NCBI RefSeq assembly: GCF_001281485.1
Contig: NZ_CP012669.1
Location: forward strand, 496,001 to 560,000
Length of the DNA: 64,000 nucleotides
From: Altererythrobacter epoxidivorans
GTDB taxonomy: Bacteria > Pseudomonadota > Alphaproteobacteria > Sphingomonadales > Sphingomonadaceae
Direction of reading: 5' to 3'
In this document: positions 15,890-27,842 of the stretch, in pieces
How the letters are laid out: each line of letters begins with the position of its first letter
How positions within the stretch are numbered: position 1 is the stretch's first letter
Notes under the pieces: generated by a model
Databases searched by the model: none
What the model was told of the DNA's origin: nothing
The model's input: the letters and a program-made list of their open reading frames with translations, nothing else
Position numbers and translations under genes: made by a program

Positions 15890-17857
15890 ATGGCGCGCAC
15901 CCCGGCAGGCACTCCCCACGATCCAAGAGGAGCCGAACGCTTCAACGAGGAGCGGGCGACCTATACCGTCGCCAGCGCGCAACCCGATCTCGAGGCCGGC
16001 GTCACTGCCATCCGCGAGACGGTAAAGACGCTGAAGCCACGCCCCGGCGTTTACCGCATGCTCGATGCACGGGGCGAAGTCCTTTACGTGGGCAAGGCCC
16101 GCAGCCTGAAGGCACGAGTCGCGAATTACACGCAGGTAAAGCAGCTTACCAATCGCCTGCAGCGCATGGTCAGCCAGTGCCGCTCGATGGAAATCGTCGT
16201 CACCAATTCGGAAGCCGAGGCGCTGCTGCTGGAGGCGCAGCTGGTCAAGCGCTTCCGCCCGCCGTTCAACGTCTTGTTGCGCGACGACAAGAGCTTCCCC
16301 TTCATCCTGCTGCGGGCGGAGCACGACTTTCCGCGGATCATGAAACATCGCGGCGCACGCCGGGCCAAGGGCAATTACTATGGCCCGTTTGCCAGCGCGG
16401 GCAGCGTCAACACCACGATCAACGCGTTGCAGAAGCTGTTCCTGCTGAGATCGTGCACAGACAGTTTCTTCAGCAGGCGTGATCGCCCGTGCCTGCTCTA
16501 CCAGATCAAGCGTTGCAGCGCGCCGTGCGTCGACCGGATCAGCAAGGAAGATTATTCGGCACTTGTCGGGCAGGCGAAGGACTTTCTCGCCGGCAAGTCG
16601 AGCAAGGTGCAACAAGACCTCGAAACCGAGATGGCCAAGGCGGCTGAGGATCTCGATTTCGAGACTGCCGCCATTCTGCGCGACCGGCTGAGAGCCGCGA
16701 CCTTCATCCAGGGCAGCCAGGCAATCAATGCGCAGGGTGTGGGCGATGCCGACGTATTCGCGCTGGCGTCGAAGGGCGGGCAGGTCGGGATCCAGTCCTT
16801 CTTCATCCGCGGTGGCCAGAACTGGGGGCACAGGGCGTTCTTCCCTACGCACACCAAGGATGTCGAAGAGGCGGAGATCCTCTCCGACGTCATCCTCCAG
16901 TTCTATGAGGAAGTGCCGCCTCCGCCCACGGTACTGGTCGATCGAATATTGCCGGAAGCGGAATTGATGGAGCAGGCGCTATCGGAACTTGCCGGGCGCA
17001 AGGTCGTCCTTTCGGTTCCGCAACGCGGTGATCGTCGCAAGCTGATGGAACAAGCCCAGCGAAACGCCGTGGAAGCGCTCGAGCGGCGGCTGGCCGAAAG
17101 CGGGACCAAGGCGAAAATCCAGCGCGAGCTTGCCGAATTTCTCGAACTCGATGGGCTGCCGCAAAGGATCGAGGTTTACGACAACAGCCATATCCAGGGA
17201 TCGAAGGCTGTCGGCGCAATGGTGGTCGCGGGGCCGGAAGGCTTCATCAAGAACCAGTATCGCAAGTTCAACATCCGCGAAGCGCAGACCAATGACGATT
17301 TCGGCATGATGCGCGAGGTAATGCGCCGCCGGTTTCGGAAACTGGCCGAAGGCGAGCGGGACGAGGACGTTACAGCTTCCGACAGGGGCACCCATCACGA
17401 CAACTGGCCGGACCTCGTACTTATCGACGGCGGTAAGGGACAGATGTCGTCTGTGCGCGACACGCTGGAGGAAATGGGGATCGAGGACGTGCCACTGATC
17501 GCCATCGCCAAGGGGCCGCATCATGGCCGCGATGGCCGCGAGGTGTTCCATTTCCCCGACGGGCGCGAGAAGACCCTGCCTACCAATTCGCCTTTGCTGT
17601 TCTATTTGCAGAACCTGCGCGACGAAGTGCACCGCTATGTCATCGGCGCGCACCGGGCCAAGCGCAGCCGTGCGATCAGCGCATCACCGCTCGACGAAAT
17701 CCCCGGTATCGGTCCGGCGCGCAAGCGCGCCTTGCTGCTGCACTTCGGGACGGCGAGCAAAGTGCGCGCAGCCGCTCTCGAGGATCTGCAACGCGCGCCG
17801 GGTGTCAGCGACGCAGTCGCGCGCAAGATCTACGATTTCTACCACGCCGGGGGCTAA
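15890..17857 (+). CDS. uvrC: excinuclease ABC subunit C
   Basis: A 655-residue UvrC, the nuclease that cuts on both sides of a lesion in nucleotide excision repair. The GIY-YIG domain (PGVYRMLDARGEVLYVGKAR) is N-terminal. The UVR motif (DLETEMAKAAEDLDFETAAILRDRL region) follows, then the RNase H-like nuclease region with VYDNSHIQGSKAVG and LVLIDGGKGQ. A C-terminal helix-hairpin-helix pair is seen at IPGIGPARKRALL. The start is uncertain: ATG 15890 fits family N-termini, but no clear ribosome binding site precedes it, and a GTG at 15851 is an alternative. Confidence 0.95.
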   Translation: MARTPAGTPHDPRGAERFNEERATYTVASAQPDLEAGVTAIRETVKTLKPRPGVYRMLDARGEVLYVGKARSLKARVANYTQVKQLTNRLQRMVSQCRSMEIVVTNSEAEALLLEAQLVKRFRPPFNVLLRDDKSFPFILLRAEHDFPRIMKHRGARRAKGNYYGPFASAGSVNTTINALQKLFLLRSCTDSFFSRRDRPCLLYQIKRCSAPCVDRISKEDYSALVGQAKDFLAGKSSKVQQDLETEMAKAAEDLDFETAAILRDRLRAATFIQGSQAINAQGVGDADVFALASKGGQVGIQSFFIRGGQNWGHRAFFPTHTKDVEEAEILSDVILQFYEEVPPPPTVLVDRILPEAELMEQALSELAGRKVVLSVPQRGDRRKLMEQAQRNAVEALERRLAESGTKAKIQRELAEFLELDGLPQRIEVYDNSHIQGSKAVGAMVVAGPEGFIKNQYRKFNIREAQTNDDFGMMREVMRRRFRKLAEGERDEDVTASDRGTHHDNWPDLVLIDGGKGQMSSVRDTLEEMGIEDVPLIAIAKGPHHGRDGREVFHFPDGREKTLPTNSPLLFYLQNLRDEVHRYVIGAHRAKRSRAISASPLDEIPGIGPARKRALLLHFGTASKVRAAALEDLQRAPGVSDAVARKIYDFYHAGG

Positions 17858-17898
17858 CGGACGCGCCTCAGGCGGTCCGAATCTCCGGCGGGAAGGGC

Positions 17899-19725
17899 TT
17901 AGCGAGTCGGTCCGCCAGACTTTGGTCGACCTGCTGCCTTGCCTTTGAACTTACCCTTCGCTTGAGGCTTGCCGCCAAACTTCTTGCCCGGCTTCGGTCC
18001 GTCATTGTTGTCGCGCTTGAAAGGCGGACGAGCCTTGTCGCCTCCGCCTTTGCGAAACGGTTTCGCATGGACCTTGTTGCCGCCATGCTTGCGGTTTTCG
18101 CGTGCTTCGATGCGCGGGCCCTCGGGCGATGCCTCGATCACGATCGCATCCTGATCGTCGTCGGCGGAAGCGGTGCGACCGAGAGCGTCGGTGAACTTGG
18201 CTGCTTGCGCAGATGGGATCTGGAACCACGTTTCATGCTGGCCAATGCGGATCGCGCCGATTTCGTTGCGGGTAACATGGCCGCGGCGACAGATAAGCGG
18301 CAGAATCCAGCGCGGCTCGGCGTTTTGGCGCCTGCCGATACCCATCTTGAACCAGACGACATCTTCGAAACCGGGGCGATGGCGATCAGCCTTTGCCTTT
18401 TCACGGCCATCCGGCGTGTTTGCGAGCATTTCCTCCGGTTGGGGAAGCTGTTCGCGATGCATGCTGACGAGCGTCGCGGCGATGTCTTCCGGCGGCATCC
18501 GTTTCATAAGGTCCGCGGCCAGATCGCGATCTGCATCGTCGTATTCGCGCGGCTCCGTCAGCTTTTCCATCAGGCGGGTGCGATCCTTCGCCGCGATCTG
18601 TTCGGGCGTGGGCGCATCGATCCAGTCGGCAGAGATATTCGCACCGCGCAGCATGCCTTCGACCCGGCGGCGGCGGTTATAAGGCACGATGATCGCGGCT
18701 GTACCCTTCTTGCCCGCACGACCGGTACGACCGGAACGGTGCTGCAAGGTTTCGGCATCGCGGGGGATTTCGACGTGGATCACGAGGCTGAGCGAGGGAA
18801 GGTCAATACCGCGAGCGGCAACGTCGGTAGCGACGCAGACGCGGGCGCGGTGGTCGCGCAGCGCCTGGAGGGCGTGATTGCGCTCGCTCTGCGAATGTTC
18901 ACCCGACAGGGCGACGACGCCAAAGCCGCGGTTCTGCAAGGTGGTGTGCAGGCGGCGCACGCTTTCACGGGTGGCGCAGAAACAGATGGCGGTTTCCGCC
19001 TCGTGAAAACGCAGCAGGTTCACGACCGCGTTCTCGATTTCCGACGGACCGACGGAAATGGCCTGGTAGGCAATGTCGCCATGACCACGGTCCTCGCCGA
19101 CCAGCGAAAGACGCAGCGCATCCTGCTGGTATCGTTCGGCAAGGCGCACGATGGCGCGCGGCATTGTTGCCGAGAACAGCAGCGTGCGGCGCGTTTCGGG
19201 CGTCGCGTCGAGGATCTCCTCGAGATCTTCGCGGAAACCCATGTCGAGCATCTCGTCCGCTTCGTCGAGCACCACACCGACGAGTGCCGAAAGGTCGAGG
19301 GCACCACGCTCAAGATGGTCGCGCAGGCGCCCGGGCGTGCCAACGACGATCGCCGGTCCGGTGCGCAGGGCGCGGCGTTCCTTGCTCGGATCCATGCCGC
19401 CGACGCAAGTCGCGATGCGCAGCCCGGCCTTTTCGTACAGCCAGCCAAGCTCGCGGCTGACCTGCAGGGCCAGTTCGCGGGTCGGCGCGATTACCAGTGC
19501 CAGCGGCGCTTCGACCAGTGGGGTCCCGCGCACTTCGGCCAGGATCTGGTCCGACAAGGCAAGTCCGAAAGCAACGGTCTTGCCGCTGCCGGTCTGTGCG
19601 GAAACGATGAGGTCGCGGCCTTGCGATTCGGGAGCGATCGCTGCGGTCTGCACCGGAGTAAGCGTGGTATAGCCCCGATCATTGAGGGCATCGCCGATTA
19701 CCGGCGCAAGATTTTCAAAAGGCAT
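17899..19725 (-). CDS. DEAD-box RNA helicase with basic tail
   Basis: A 608-residue ATP-dependent RNA helicase. The Q motif LTPVQTAAI, Walker A AQTGSGKT, DEAD box LDEADEML, SAT motif and HRSGRTGRAGKKG motif VI are all intact. A DbpA/CsdA-like RNA-binding domain follows at about residues 450-525. The last 80 or so residues are Lys/Gly/Arg-rich and disordered-looking, a common RNA-binding tail. It is closest to the DeaD/CsdA group involved in ribosome assembly and cold adaptation, but the exact subgroup is inferred. It ends 42 bases from uvrC, with which it converges. Confidence 0.92.
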   Translation of the reverse strand: MPFENLAPVIGDALNDRGYTTLTPVQTAAIAPESQGRDLIVSAQTGSGKTVAFGLALSDQILAEVRGTPLVEAPLALVIAPTRELALQVSRELGWLYEKAGLRIATCVGGMDPSKERRALRTGPAIVVGTPGRLRDHLERGALDLSALVGVVLDEADEMLDMGFREDLEEILDATPETRRTLLFSATMPRAIVRLAERYQQDALRLSLVGEDRGHGDIAYQAISVGPSEIENAVVNLLRFHEAETAICFCATRESVRRLHTTLQNRGFGVVALSGEHSQSERNHALQALRDHRARVCVATDVAARGIDLPSLSLVIHVEIPRDAETLQHRSGRTGRAGKKGTAAIIVPYNRRRRVEGMLRGANISADWIDAPTPEQIAAKDRTRLMEKLTEPREYDDADRDLAADLMKRMPPEDIAATLVSMHREQLPQPEEMLANTPDGREKAKADRHRPGFEDVVWFKMGIGRRQNAEPRWILPLICRRGHVTRNEIGAIRIGQHETWFQIPSAQAAKFTDALGRTASADDDQDAIVIEASPEGPRIEARENRKHGGNKVHAKPFRKGGGDKARPPFKRDNNDGPKPGKKFGGKPQAKGKFKGKAAGRPKSGGPTR

Positions 19726-19874
19726 GTGAACTCGTGGGGCCGCGAAACCAGGCGGACGGGCAGGGGGATAACGTCGGGCGCGTCCAAAACCGCGCTCCTG
19801 GCGCGCAGTCGGTTTGCACTGCGGTCGCCTATTTGACGACGCTATAGCGCAAATCTGGCGCTTTGGCTTGTTTT

Positions 19875-19892
19875 ATTTTGCAATTGCGAAAT
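19875..19892. promoter_or_regulatory. AT-rich 18-base near-palindrome
   Basis: The sequence from ATTTTGCAATT to GAAAT is symmetric about its centre with one mismatched pair. It sits in a low-GC patch of the 243-base gap between the helicase start and the carotenoid oxygenase end, about 150 bases upstream of the helicase ATG. It is a candidate operator for the helicase gene. Confidence 0.3.
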
Positions 19893-19968
19893 GAAATGTC
19901 GCAGCAAGGGAAATTCATGCCGCAACGTCCGAGGTCTGTCCGCACTTGTAGAAGCGTGGGTTCGCTCT

Positions 19969-21444
19969 TCAGGACCCAAGCATTTCCCGTGCAACCCAAG
20001 TCGAATGCACGCCACTGGAAATCTTGTGCGGCAGGGCGAGGCGACAGATCGGGCCTTTGGCGATATCGCCTGCATCGAGGATAGCGAATTCGCTCGTGCC
20101 CTTGTTTTCGTCGATCAGGAAGGTGACGAGATATGCCTGATCTTCTTTCGTCGCTCCCTGTTTGGGGACCACCGGGCTTTCGCTCGCATAGACGCCTTCT
20201 GGAAGCTGGTAGAGCTGTTCCTCGCCTGTTTCGCTGTCATGGCGGCAATAACCGTTGAACAGGAACCAGCCGGGCTTGCTGGTGGTCGACCAGGTGTAGC
20301 GGTTGCGGCGCATGGCATAATCGGGATTGATCATCCCGAATTCGACAATCCTGTCGGACAGGCGCTCTTCACTCGTCTCGCTCGTCGAAAGGTTGAAGCG
20401 CCAGCGGTGCAGGCGGCACTGGAAGCTGTGCTCGTCGACATAGGCCATCATGTGCGCATAGCGGCCATGTTCCTGCAGCGGTTCGGGCATGGGGCAGGAT
20501 TGGTGATAGCCCTCCAGCACGACCTCGTCCTCACCATCTTCATTCCTGGCTTCGTAGGCATTGGTCCAGTGCAGCACGTAGGTCGGTTCGGCCTCGAACC
20601 AGCGGATGTCTTCCGGCTGCCCATGTCGCGGGATCAGGGCGAAGCGGCTCGGCAGCCCTTCGTGCAGGCGCGCCGCATGAATATCGCGTTTCAGGGCCTC
20701 TTCATCCCAGAACAGCGGCATGTCGTTCAGGATCGACCAGTTTTTAGTGATCGCCATGTCATGCGGCAGGCGCGGACCGGGGAGCGGAATCGGTACGTAG
20801 TGGGCGAGCCTGCCCGCACGATCGACCACGCCATAATGCATGTAGGGGGCGTGGACCGAATAATTGAAGAACATCATCTCGCCGGTCGCCTCGTCCACTT
20901 TGGGATGGGCGGAGATGCCGTCGATCGGACCCCACGGTGCCTTGCCGAGATTTTCCAGCGTGACCGGGTCGAGCATCCATGCCTCCCCGCACTGGTAAAA
21001 GGTCGCGTATGCCACGCCTGCGTGAACCACGATGTCGGTGCTGCCGGTATCTTTCAGCCCGCCATGCGCGCCGAAGCCGGGTCGTTTACCGGTTCCCGGC
21101 GGGTCCATCAGACCGCCCCATAGCGACTGCCCTGCGATCTGCTCCTCGATGAAGCAATGCGTGCGGATGAAGCGGTTGCGGTAAGCCACCTTGCCATCGC
21201 GAATATCGACCTGGTGGACCATCGCATCGCCATCGAAAGGGTGGTGCCGACCGAGCGGCTGGTGGACCGGATTTTCCGTATTGCGAAGGTAGATGCCGTC
21301 GATGTCGGTTGGGACTTCGCCCTCGATCACCTCAAGCTGATCGACCGTCACCTCCTCGTGCACGGGGGTCCATGCCCCCGAAAGGTAGGGATGGTTCGAC
21401 GGTTCCAGCGTATATTTGAGCGCCGGTTCGCGGGTGATCTGCAT
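19969..21444 (-). CDS. carotenoid oxygenase family protein
   Basis: A 491-residue non-heme iron dioxygenase of the RPE65/carotenoid cleavage/lignostilbene dioxygenase superfamily. Histidines in the expected places for the four-His iron site are in GISAHPKVD, LPHDMAITKN, TYVLHWTNA and the C-terminal GVHSTWVARE. The N-terminal PTDIDGIYLRNTENP and FDGDAMVH motifs are typical. The substrate could be a carotenoid, apocarotenoid or stilbene-like phenylpropanoid. Nothing next to it decides this. No carotenoid biosynthesis genes are in the window. Confidence 0.88.
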   Translation of the reverse strand: MQITREPALKYTLEPSNHPYLSGAWTPVHEEVTVDQLEVIEGEVPTDIDGIYLRNTENPVHQPLGRHHPFDGDAMVHQVDIRDGKVAYRNRFIRTHCFIEEQIAGQSLWGGLMDPPGTGKRPGFGAHGGLKDTGSTDIVVHAGVAYATFYQCGEAWMLDPVTLENLGKAPWGPIDGISAHPKVDEATGEMMFFNYSVHAPYMHYGVVDRAGRLAHYVPIPLPGPRLPHDMAITKNWSILNDMPLFWDEEALKRDIHAARLHEGLPSRFALIPRHGQPEDIRWFEAEPTYVLHWTNAYEARNEDGEDEVVLEGYHQSCPMPEPLQEHGRYAHMMAYVDEHSFQCRLHRWRFNLSTSETSEERLSDRIVEFGMINPDYAMRRNRYTWSTTSKPGWFLFNGYCRHDSETGEEQLYQLPEGVYASESPVVPKQGATKEDQAYLVTFLIDENKGTSEFAILDAGDIAKGPICRLALPHKISSGVHSTWVAREMLGS

Positions 21445-21503
21445 CGCTTGTCCTCTCCGCGAGGGAGACTAGCCCAAGCGCCGCGACAAGCAAGCGGGCG
21501 GCG

Positions 21504-22412
21504 TCAGTCTGCCTTCTTGATCCGTTTGCGCATCATGCCTTCCTGCGCGACGCTGGCGACAAGCTGGCCATCTCGGTTGAAGATGCGTCCACGGTTGAAC
21601 CCGCGTCCGCCACCCGACCACGGACTGTCGGTGGCATAGAGCAGCCATTCGTCGGCGCGTGCTTCGCGGTGGAACCACAATGCGTGGTCGAGGCTAGCGC
21701 CCACAAGTTCGCCGCGCATCCAGCTGAGGCCGTGTGGCAGCGCGCTCGTCCCGAGAAGCGTAAAATCGCTGGCATAGGAGATAATGGCGCGGTGGATTGC
21801 GGGATCGTCGGGCAGCGGTGCGACGGTGCGGAACCAAGTGTATGCCACCGGCTCGCTCGGCTCGCTGTTCATCCAGTGAAGTCGGCCTGCCGTGCGCATG
21901 TCGATCGGGCGGGGGCGAGTGACAGTCGCCTTTTGCGCCTCGTTCATCCGGTCGCCTGCATGCTCCACGATCTTGCGACGAATTTCCTGATCCGATTTCA
22001 GGTCTTCCGGCGCTGCGACATCGGGCATTTCATATTCGTCGTGGGCCAGACCGTCTTCGGGCTGCTGGAAGCTCGCTGTCAGGTTCAGGATTGGCCGGCC
22101 GCCCTGGCTAGCCACCACGCGGCGGTTGGCGAAGCTGCGTCCGTCGAAGTCGGCCTCTACCCTGAGGTCGATTTCCGGTCCTTCTTCGCCTCCGCGCAGG
22201 AAATATGCATGAAGCGAGTGCGCTTCCTTGCCATCGGTGACGGTTGCGCTGGCCGCCTGAAGCGCCTGCGCGATCACCTGGCCACCGAAAACCCGGCCGA
22301 CGCCATCCTTCTGCGGGCGGCCGGTAAACTCGAAATCGGATTTCTGCTCGACCGTCAGCAGTCGGACGAGTCCGTCGACAAGACGTTGGGGATCGATTGG
22401 CGTTTCACTCAT
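21504..22412 (-). CDS. tesB: acyl-CoA thioesterase II
   Basis: A 302-residue double-hotdog thioesterase that hydrolyses medium and long acyl-CoA. VGRVFGGQVIAQALQAA and HSLHAYFLRGG are the N-terminal hotdog signatures. The C-terminal hotdog shows ISYASDFTLLG and ASLDHALWFH (the catalytic Asp in the second). Length is usual for TesB. It lies between the carotenoid oxygenase and the cupin-like gene on the same strand, with gaps of 50-60 bases. Confidence 0.94.
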   Translation of the reverse strand: MSETPIDPQRLVDGLVRLLTVEQKSDFEFTGRPQKDGVGRVFGGQVIAQALQAASATVTDGKEAHSLHAYFLRGGEEGPEIDLRVEADFDGRSFANRRVVASQGGRPILNLTASFQQPEDGLAHDEYEMPDVAAPEDLKSDQEIRRKIVEHAGDRMNEAQKATVTRPRPIDMRTAGRLHWMNSEPSEPVAYTWFRTVAPLPDDPAIHRAIISYASDFTLLGTSALPHGLSWMRGELVGASLDHALWFHREARADEWLLYATDSPWSGGGRGFNRGRIFNRDGQLVASVAQEGMMRKRIKKAD

Positions 22413-22464
22413 GTGCAGCGCTTTGCTGCGACTTTACGGAAACGTCAATCTCATCCCGTGTCGG

Positions 22465-23349
22465 TTATCCGACCAGCCCAGCCTTTCGCATGGCCCGATA
22501 GGTAAATGCCTTCGCGTAATTGCCCGATGGCCAACGACCCGGTGCCCTTGGGGTCATTCCGGCGCCGCGCAGTACGCGATTGAATCCGCGTGCGTCCGCT
22601 TCGGCGAAGCTCCAGTCGCTGCGCCAGGTGATCGAGAGCGAGATCGAGCTTTCCGGACCGACGCGCACGAAATGCGGCGCCATCACCGGCACGAAAACTG
22701 CTTCGCCCGGCGCAAGAGGAAACTCGCGCGCGCCGCTCATCAGGCCATCGTTCCAGACCAGTTCGCGTGCTCCGCCAGAGTGATAGGTTTCGTGGATCTC
22801 GTCAGGAGCGAAGGCCGGATCGCCGGCCGGGAACTGCGTCATGACTTTCGATCCGGTGACCTGCAGCAGGATGTTGTGCTCGGGATCGAAATGATAGGGA
22901 GTGACCGCATTGGGGCTCGAAATGAAGATGAAGCCCTGCGGCCGCATCATCGCACCGGTCTTCGCCTCGATCTGCGGTTTCAGCTCGGCCAGCAAGCTCA
23001 GCAGAAGGCCGCGATAGCGTTCGTCCTGTTCGATGTTCTTCAGCACGGCCCAACTGTTCGCCTTGGCGATTTCGCGGATCGTGTCCTCAATGCTCATGCC
23101 GGTCGCGCCCGGCTTGCCATCGATCCCGATCGGTAGGTCGCCGCGATTGTACTCGATCGAGGTTTCGGGAATCCGGCCAGCCAACTCGGCCAAGGCGTCG
23201 AGCGTCAGCAATTCACGCCGGTCGAGGGTATGGTGCAGCTTGTGCGGGACCTCGGGGTAATTGGCCGAAAATTGCGAGCGGGCTTCTGCCGGAAATACCG
23301 GTTCTGTCCGCGTCCTGGTGTCGATGCCAAATGTGGTCGGTGCGTTCAT
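22465..23349 (-). CDS. cupin/JmjC-like protein
   Basis: A 294-residue protein with a JmjC-like cupin fold. HFDPEHN gives an HxD pair and APHFVRVG a distal His, the usual facial triad of Fe(II)/2-oxoglutarate hydroxylases. FIFISSPNAVTPYHFD precedes the HxD. The ATG at 23349 begins immediately after the stop of the upstream acyltransferase gene (23352), so I do not extend the frame further upstream. The pairing suggests the two products work on a common substrate, perhaps as hydroxylase and acyltransferase. The substrate is unknown. Confidence 0.72.
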   Translation of the reverse strand: MNAPTTFGIDTRTRTEPVFPAEARSQFSANYPEVPHKLHHTLDRRELLTLDALAELAGRIPETSIEYNRGDLPIGIDGKPGATGMSIEDTIREIAKANSWAVLKNIEQDERYRGLLLSLLAELKPQIEAKTGAMMRPQGFIFISSPNAVTPYHFDPEHNILLQVTGSKVMTQFPAGDPAFAPDEIHETYHSGGARELVWNDGLMSGAREFPLAPGEAVFVPVMAPHFVRVGPESSISLSITWRSDWSFAEADARGFNRVLRGAGMTPRAPGRWPSGNYAKAFTYRAMRKAGLVG

Positions 23350-23351
23350 GT

Positions 23352-24530
23352 TCAGCTTCGCTCCCTGGTTTCGCGGCGAAACAATTGCTTCGCGATTGCC
23401 TGGCGCAAGGGCCCACCCAGCGCGACGTTGCACGAAGCGATCGTGCGTTTCTGGCGCCATATTCGTTCGATCATGGGGTGGCCTTCGGCGGCGCAACTGT
23501 CGCACCATTCGATATCGGACCGGTCGAGCAGGGCGAGGTTTTCCTTTTGCAACAGGACACCGGGCGAGAAACGCGCGTAATTTTCATCGAAAGCGGTCTT
23601 GAAGCTAAAGGCGCCGGGCGGGGTGATGAAATTGGCGAGCATCGCAATCGGCCTGCCATCGATCCGCATTGTCAGTCGCTCGAGCTTGCCGCTGGCAGCT
23701 GCGCCGACCAGTGCCTCCTCGAACAAGGTTGCGGTCGCCGCGTCACTCGCGAGGGAGGATCCTTCGTCGCCCTTCCAGCCCGCCTCTTCCAGTGTCAGGA
23801 ATTCAGCCGACCAGGCTGCGACATCGGTATCGTCGCTATGCTGCTCGAAGGTCACGGGCCCTTCCTCACCGAGGCGCTTGGCCTGCCGCCGCAATTCCTT
23901 GCGCTTCTTGTTCGGCATGGCGTCTTCGAAATATTCCTCTGCAGAAAGGTCGGAGCGCAGCATGGCGCGCTCGACACTGCCGACCGTAGCGAAAGGCCGG
24001 TCATGCGACGAAATCTCTGCCTGCAACGCGCGGTATCCCGGGCTGTCGACAGCAATCTGGGGCAGGTGAAGGAACAGGGCGCCATCCTGTTCATGGCCCA
24101 ACTGGCCTGTTAGCGTTCGCCAGAAATGCCGCTCATATCCTCGTGCGATCAACGGTGACCCGCAAAAGGCATTGGGGTGCAGCCATACCTCCCAGTGCGG
24201 CAGGGGGTAGCCGTAGTAATTCGAGCTCAGTGTCAGAGGGGCAAGCGCGGTGAGTTCGCCACCAAGGTAATAGGCGGCTATCTCGACGCGCCCCTTCGAA
24301 TCCAACCTCGCCAGCGACGGCAAGAGGAACCACGGTTCGAAGAAAGGATTGGGTTCTCCTGTTCGCGCGACCAGAGCCTGCCATTCGGCGGCGAACTTCT
24401 CGCACGAAGCTTGCCCGGCCGTAAGAAAATGGATTCCTTCTTCGCGCAGGGCGAGCTCCTGCTCGGGAGCGGTCTCGTAGAGCTCCTCGGCAGAGGTTGT
24501 TTCGTAGATCGCGAGCGGCGCAGTTGCCAT
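23352..24530 (-). CDS. CelD/FemAB-type GNAT acyltransferase
   Basis: A 392-residue protein of the GNAT superfamily, BioF2-like/CelD type. The basic stretch NKKRKELRRQAKRL in mid-protein and the following FLTLEEAGWKG segment are typical of this group, which is found in polysaccharide and lipid modification loci. It is the first gene of a pair with the cupin-like gene (stop and start two bases apart). No polysaccharide genes are nearby, so its acceptor cannot be named. Confidence 0.75.
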   Translation of the reverse strand: MATAPLAIYETTSAEELYETAPEQELALREEGIHFLTAGQASCEKFAAEWQALVARTGEPNPFFEPWFLLPSLARLDSKGRVEIAAYYLGGELTALAPLTLSSNYYGYPLPHWEVWLHPNAFCGSPLIARGYERHFWRTLTGQLGHEQDGALFLHLPQIAVDSPGYRALQAEISSHDRPFATVGSVERAMLRSDLSAEEYFEDAMPNKKRKELRRQAKRLGEEGPVTFEQHSDDTDVAAWSAEFLTLEEAGWKGDEGSSLASDAATATLFEEALVGAAASGKLERLTMRIDGRPIAMLANFITPPGAFSFKTAFDENYARFSPGVLLQKENLALLDRSDIEWCDSCAAEGHPMIERIWRQKRTIASCNVALGGPLRQAIAKQLFRRETRERS

Positions 24531-24644
24531 GATCGCCGTTAACCCTTGTGCACTTGCGCAGGAGTGCGCGGAAATGCGGGTTAGCAGCCGCTAGCTAAGG
24601 AATGCTCAACGCGGCGAAAGCACCGCATTAACCATGATCAAAGG

Positions 24645-24674
24645 AAAACCCCGCCCGGATCGCTCCGGACGGGG
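24645..24674 (-). terminator. intrinsic terminator after hppA
   Basis: On the minus strand an 11-base-pair GC-rich stem (CCCCGTCCGGA with its partner, one G-U pair) closes a GCGA tetraloop and is followed by four T residues. It begins 32 bases after the hppA stop. Confidence 0.85.
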
Positions 24675-24705
24675 CTTCATATCCCGCAGACGGGGATTTT
24701 TCGGA

Positions 24706-26808
<2,103 letters not shown>

Positions 26809-26972
26809 GAACAATCCCCTCTTCCAAACGTGGAATATTATTATCCGGCCTCTCCTTGGACGGAGGCACGTGATGCGATGGCTATAGGGATGGCACTGGA
26901 CTGACAAGGCCCCTTTGCCGGGAGACCGCGCTTTGGCCCCCGTTTCGTCGGTATTGGTGGGTTTGAAGCGGC

Positions 26973-27842
26973 TTAGTGTTGGTAACCGAGCGTGCCGGAA
27001 ACCGGCTTCCCGTCGATAGTCAGCCTTGCCTCTCCCGGTCCGGCCGTCCGGACACTGCCGATCCTCGTGGAGGAGACGGGCAGCTTCACCCCGGGCGCAG
27101 CCGTGAAGAGCAATGCGTAATCATCGCCCCAGCGAATGCATTCGTCGAAGCGGGCGGGGGCGGCGACCGGAATGGCCGCGCTGTCGAGCTCGAACGCAAC
27201 GGAACCTGCGGCGCAAGCCATGCGCGAGCAATCGAGCAAGAGCCCGTCCGAAACGTCCATCATGGCAGAAACGACAGGTGCAAGAGCCCGGCCTTCATCG
27301 AGCAAGGGACGGGGGCGGCTGTATGCCTCGTGATCCCCACCAGTCCCATCTTTGAGGGCTTCGAAGCCGAGCATGGCGCGTCCGAGCTCGCCTGAGACAT
27401 AAATATGGTCGCCATCCCGCGCGCCACTGCGTGAAGGGACAGGTGTATGGGTGGCGCGACCGATCGCTGTCAGGCCCAGCGTGCGCGGGCCTTCGGCGCG
27501 GATCGTGTCTCCGCCCAGCAGCGGCACGTCATATTCGGCGAGAACGGCATTCAAGCCTTCGAGGAAACGATCGTCGCCTTCACCCAGCGAGTGGCCCAGA
27601 AGCACGCCGAGCGGCTCGGCGCCCTTTGCCGCAAGGTCCGAAAGGTTCACGGCCACGAGCTTCCACGCGATGTCGAAAGGGTCGGCTCCGGGGAGCCAGT
27701 GGGTCCCTTCGGCCATCATGTCATGGGTCAGGACGAGTGTTTCGGAGCCGATCTCCAGGACCGCACAGTCGTCTTCCAGATTACGCGCACCGGGGTGGAG
27801 CGGCAGTGTGCGCAGCGCCTCGATGAAGCTGCTTTCGCTTAT
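26973..27842 (-). CDS. thiL: thiamine-monophosphate kinase, apparent AUA start
   Basis: ThiL phosphorylates thiamine monophosphate to the diphosphate coenzyme. The visible frame has LEDDCAVL (the metal-binding Asp pair), [25 protein letters not shown] and [10 protein letters not shown]. The conserved N-terminus extends 41 codons upstream of the first ATG (27719), to an ATA codon at 27842-27840 in [19 protein letters not shown] context. No ATG, GTG or TTG exists in frame further up near the nusB end. The ATA overlaps the nusB TAA stop. A single G-to-A change from a usual ATGA overlap would explain it. The product would be 289 residues. Confidence 0.85.
   Translation of the reverse strand: MSESSFIEALRTLPLHPGARNLEDDCAVLEIGSETLVLTHDMMAEGTHWLPGADPFDIAWKLVAVNLSDLAAKGAEPLGVLLGHSLGEGDDRFLEGLNAVLAEYDVPLLGGDTIRAEGPRTLGLTAIGRATHTPVPSRSGARDGDHIYVSGELGRAMLGFEALKDGTGGDHEAYSRPRPLLDEGRALAPVVSAMMDVSDGLLLDCSRMACAAGSVAFELDSAAIPVAAPARFDECIRWGDDYALLFTAAPGVKLPVSSTRIGSVRTAGPGEARLTIDGKPVSGTLGYQH

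Noticed and set aside
17962..19836. 624-codon plus-strand open frame opposite the DEAD-box helicase
   Set aside because: It has no family motif, and the helicase on the other strand shows every canonical motif.
23349..23508. Longer start of the cupin-like gene
   Set aside because: The extra 53 residues would overlap the end of the acyltransferase gene, and the ATG at 23349 directly after that stop is more natural.
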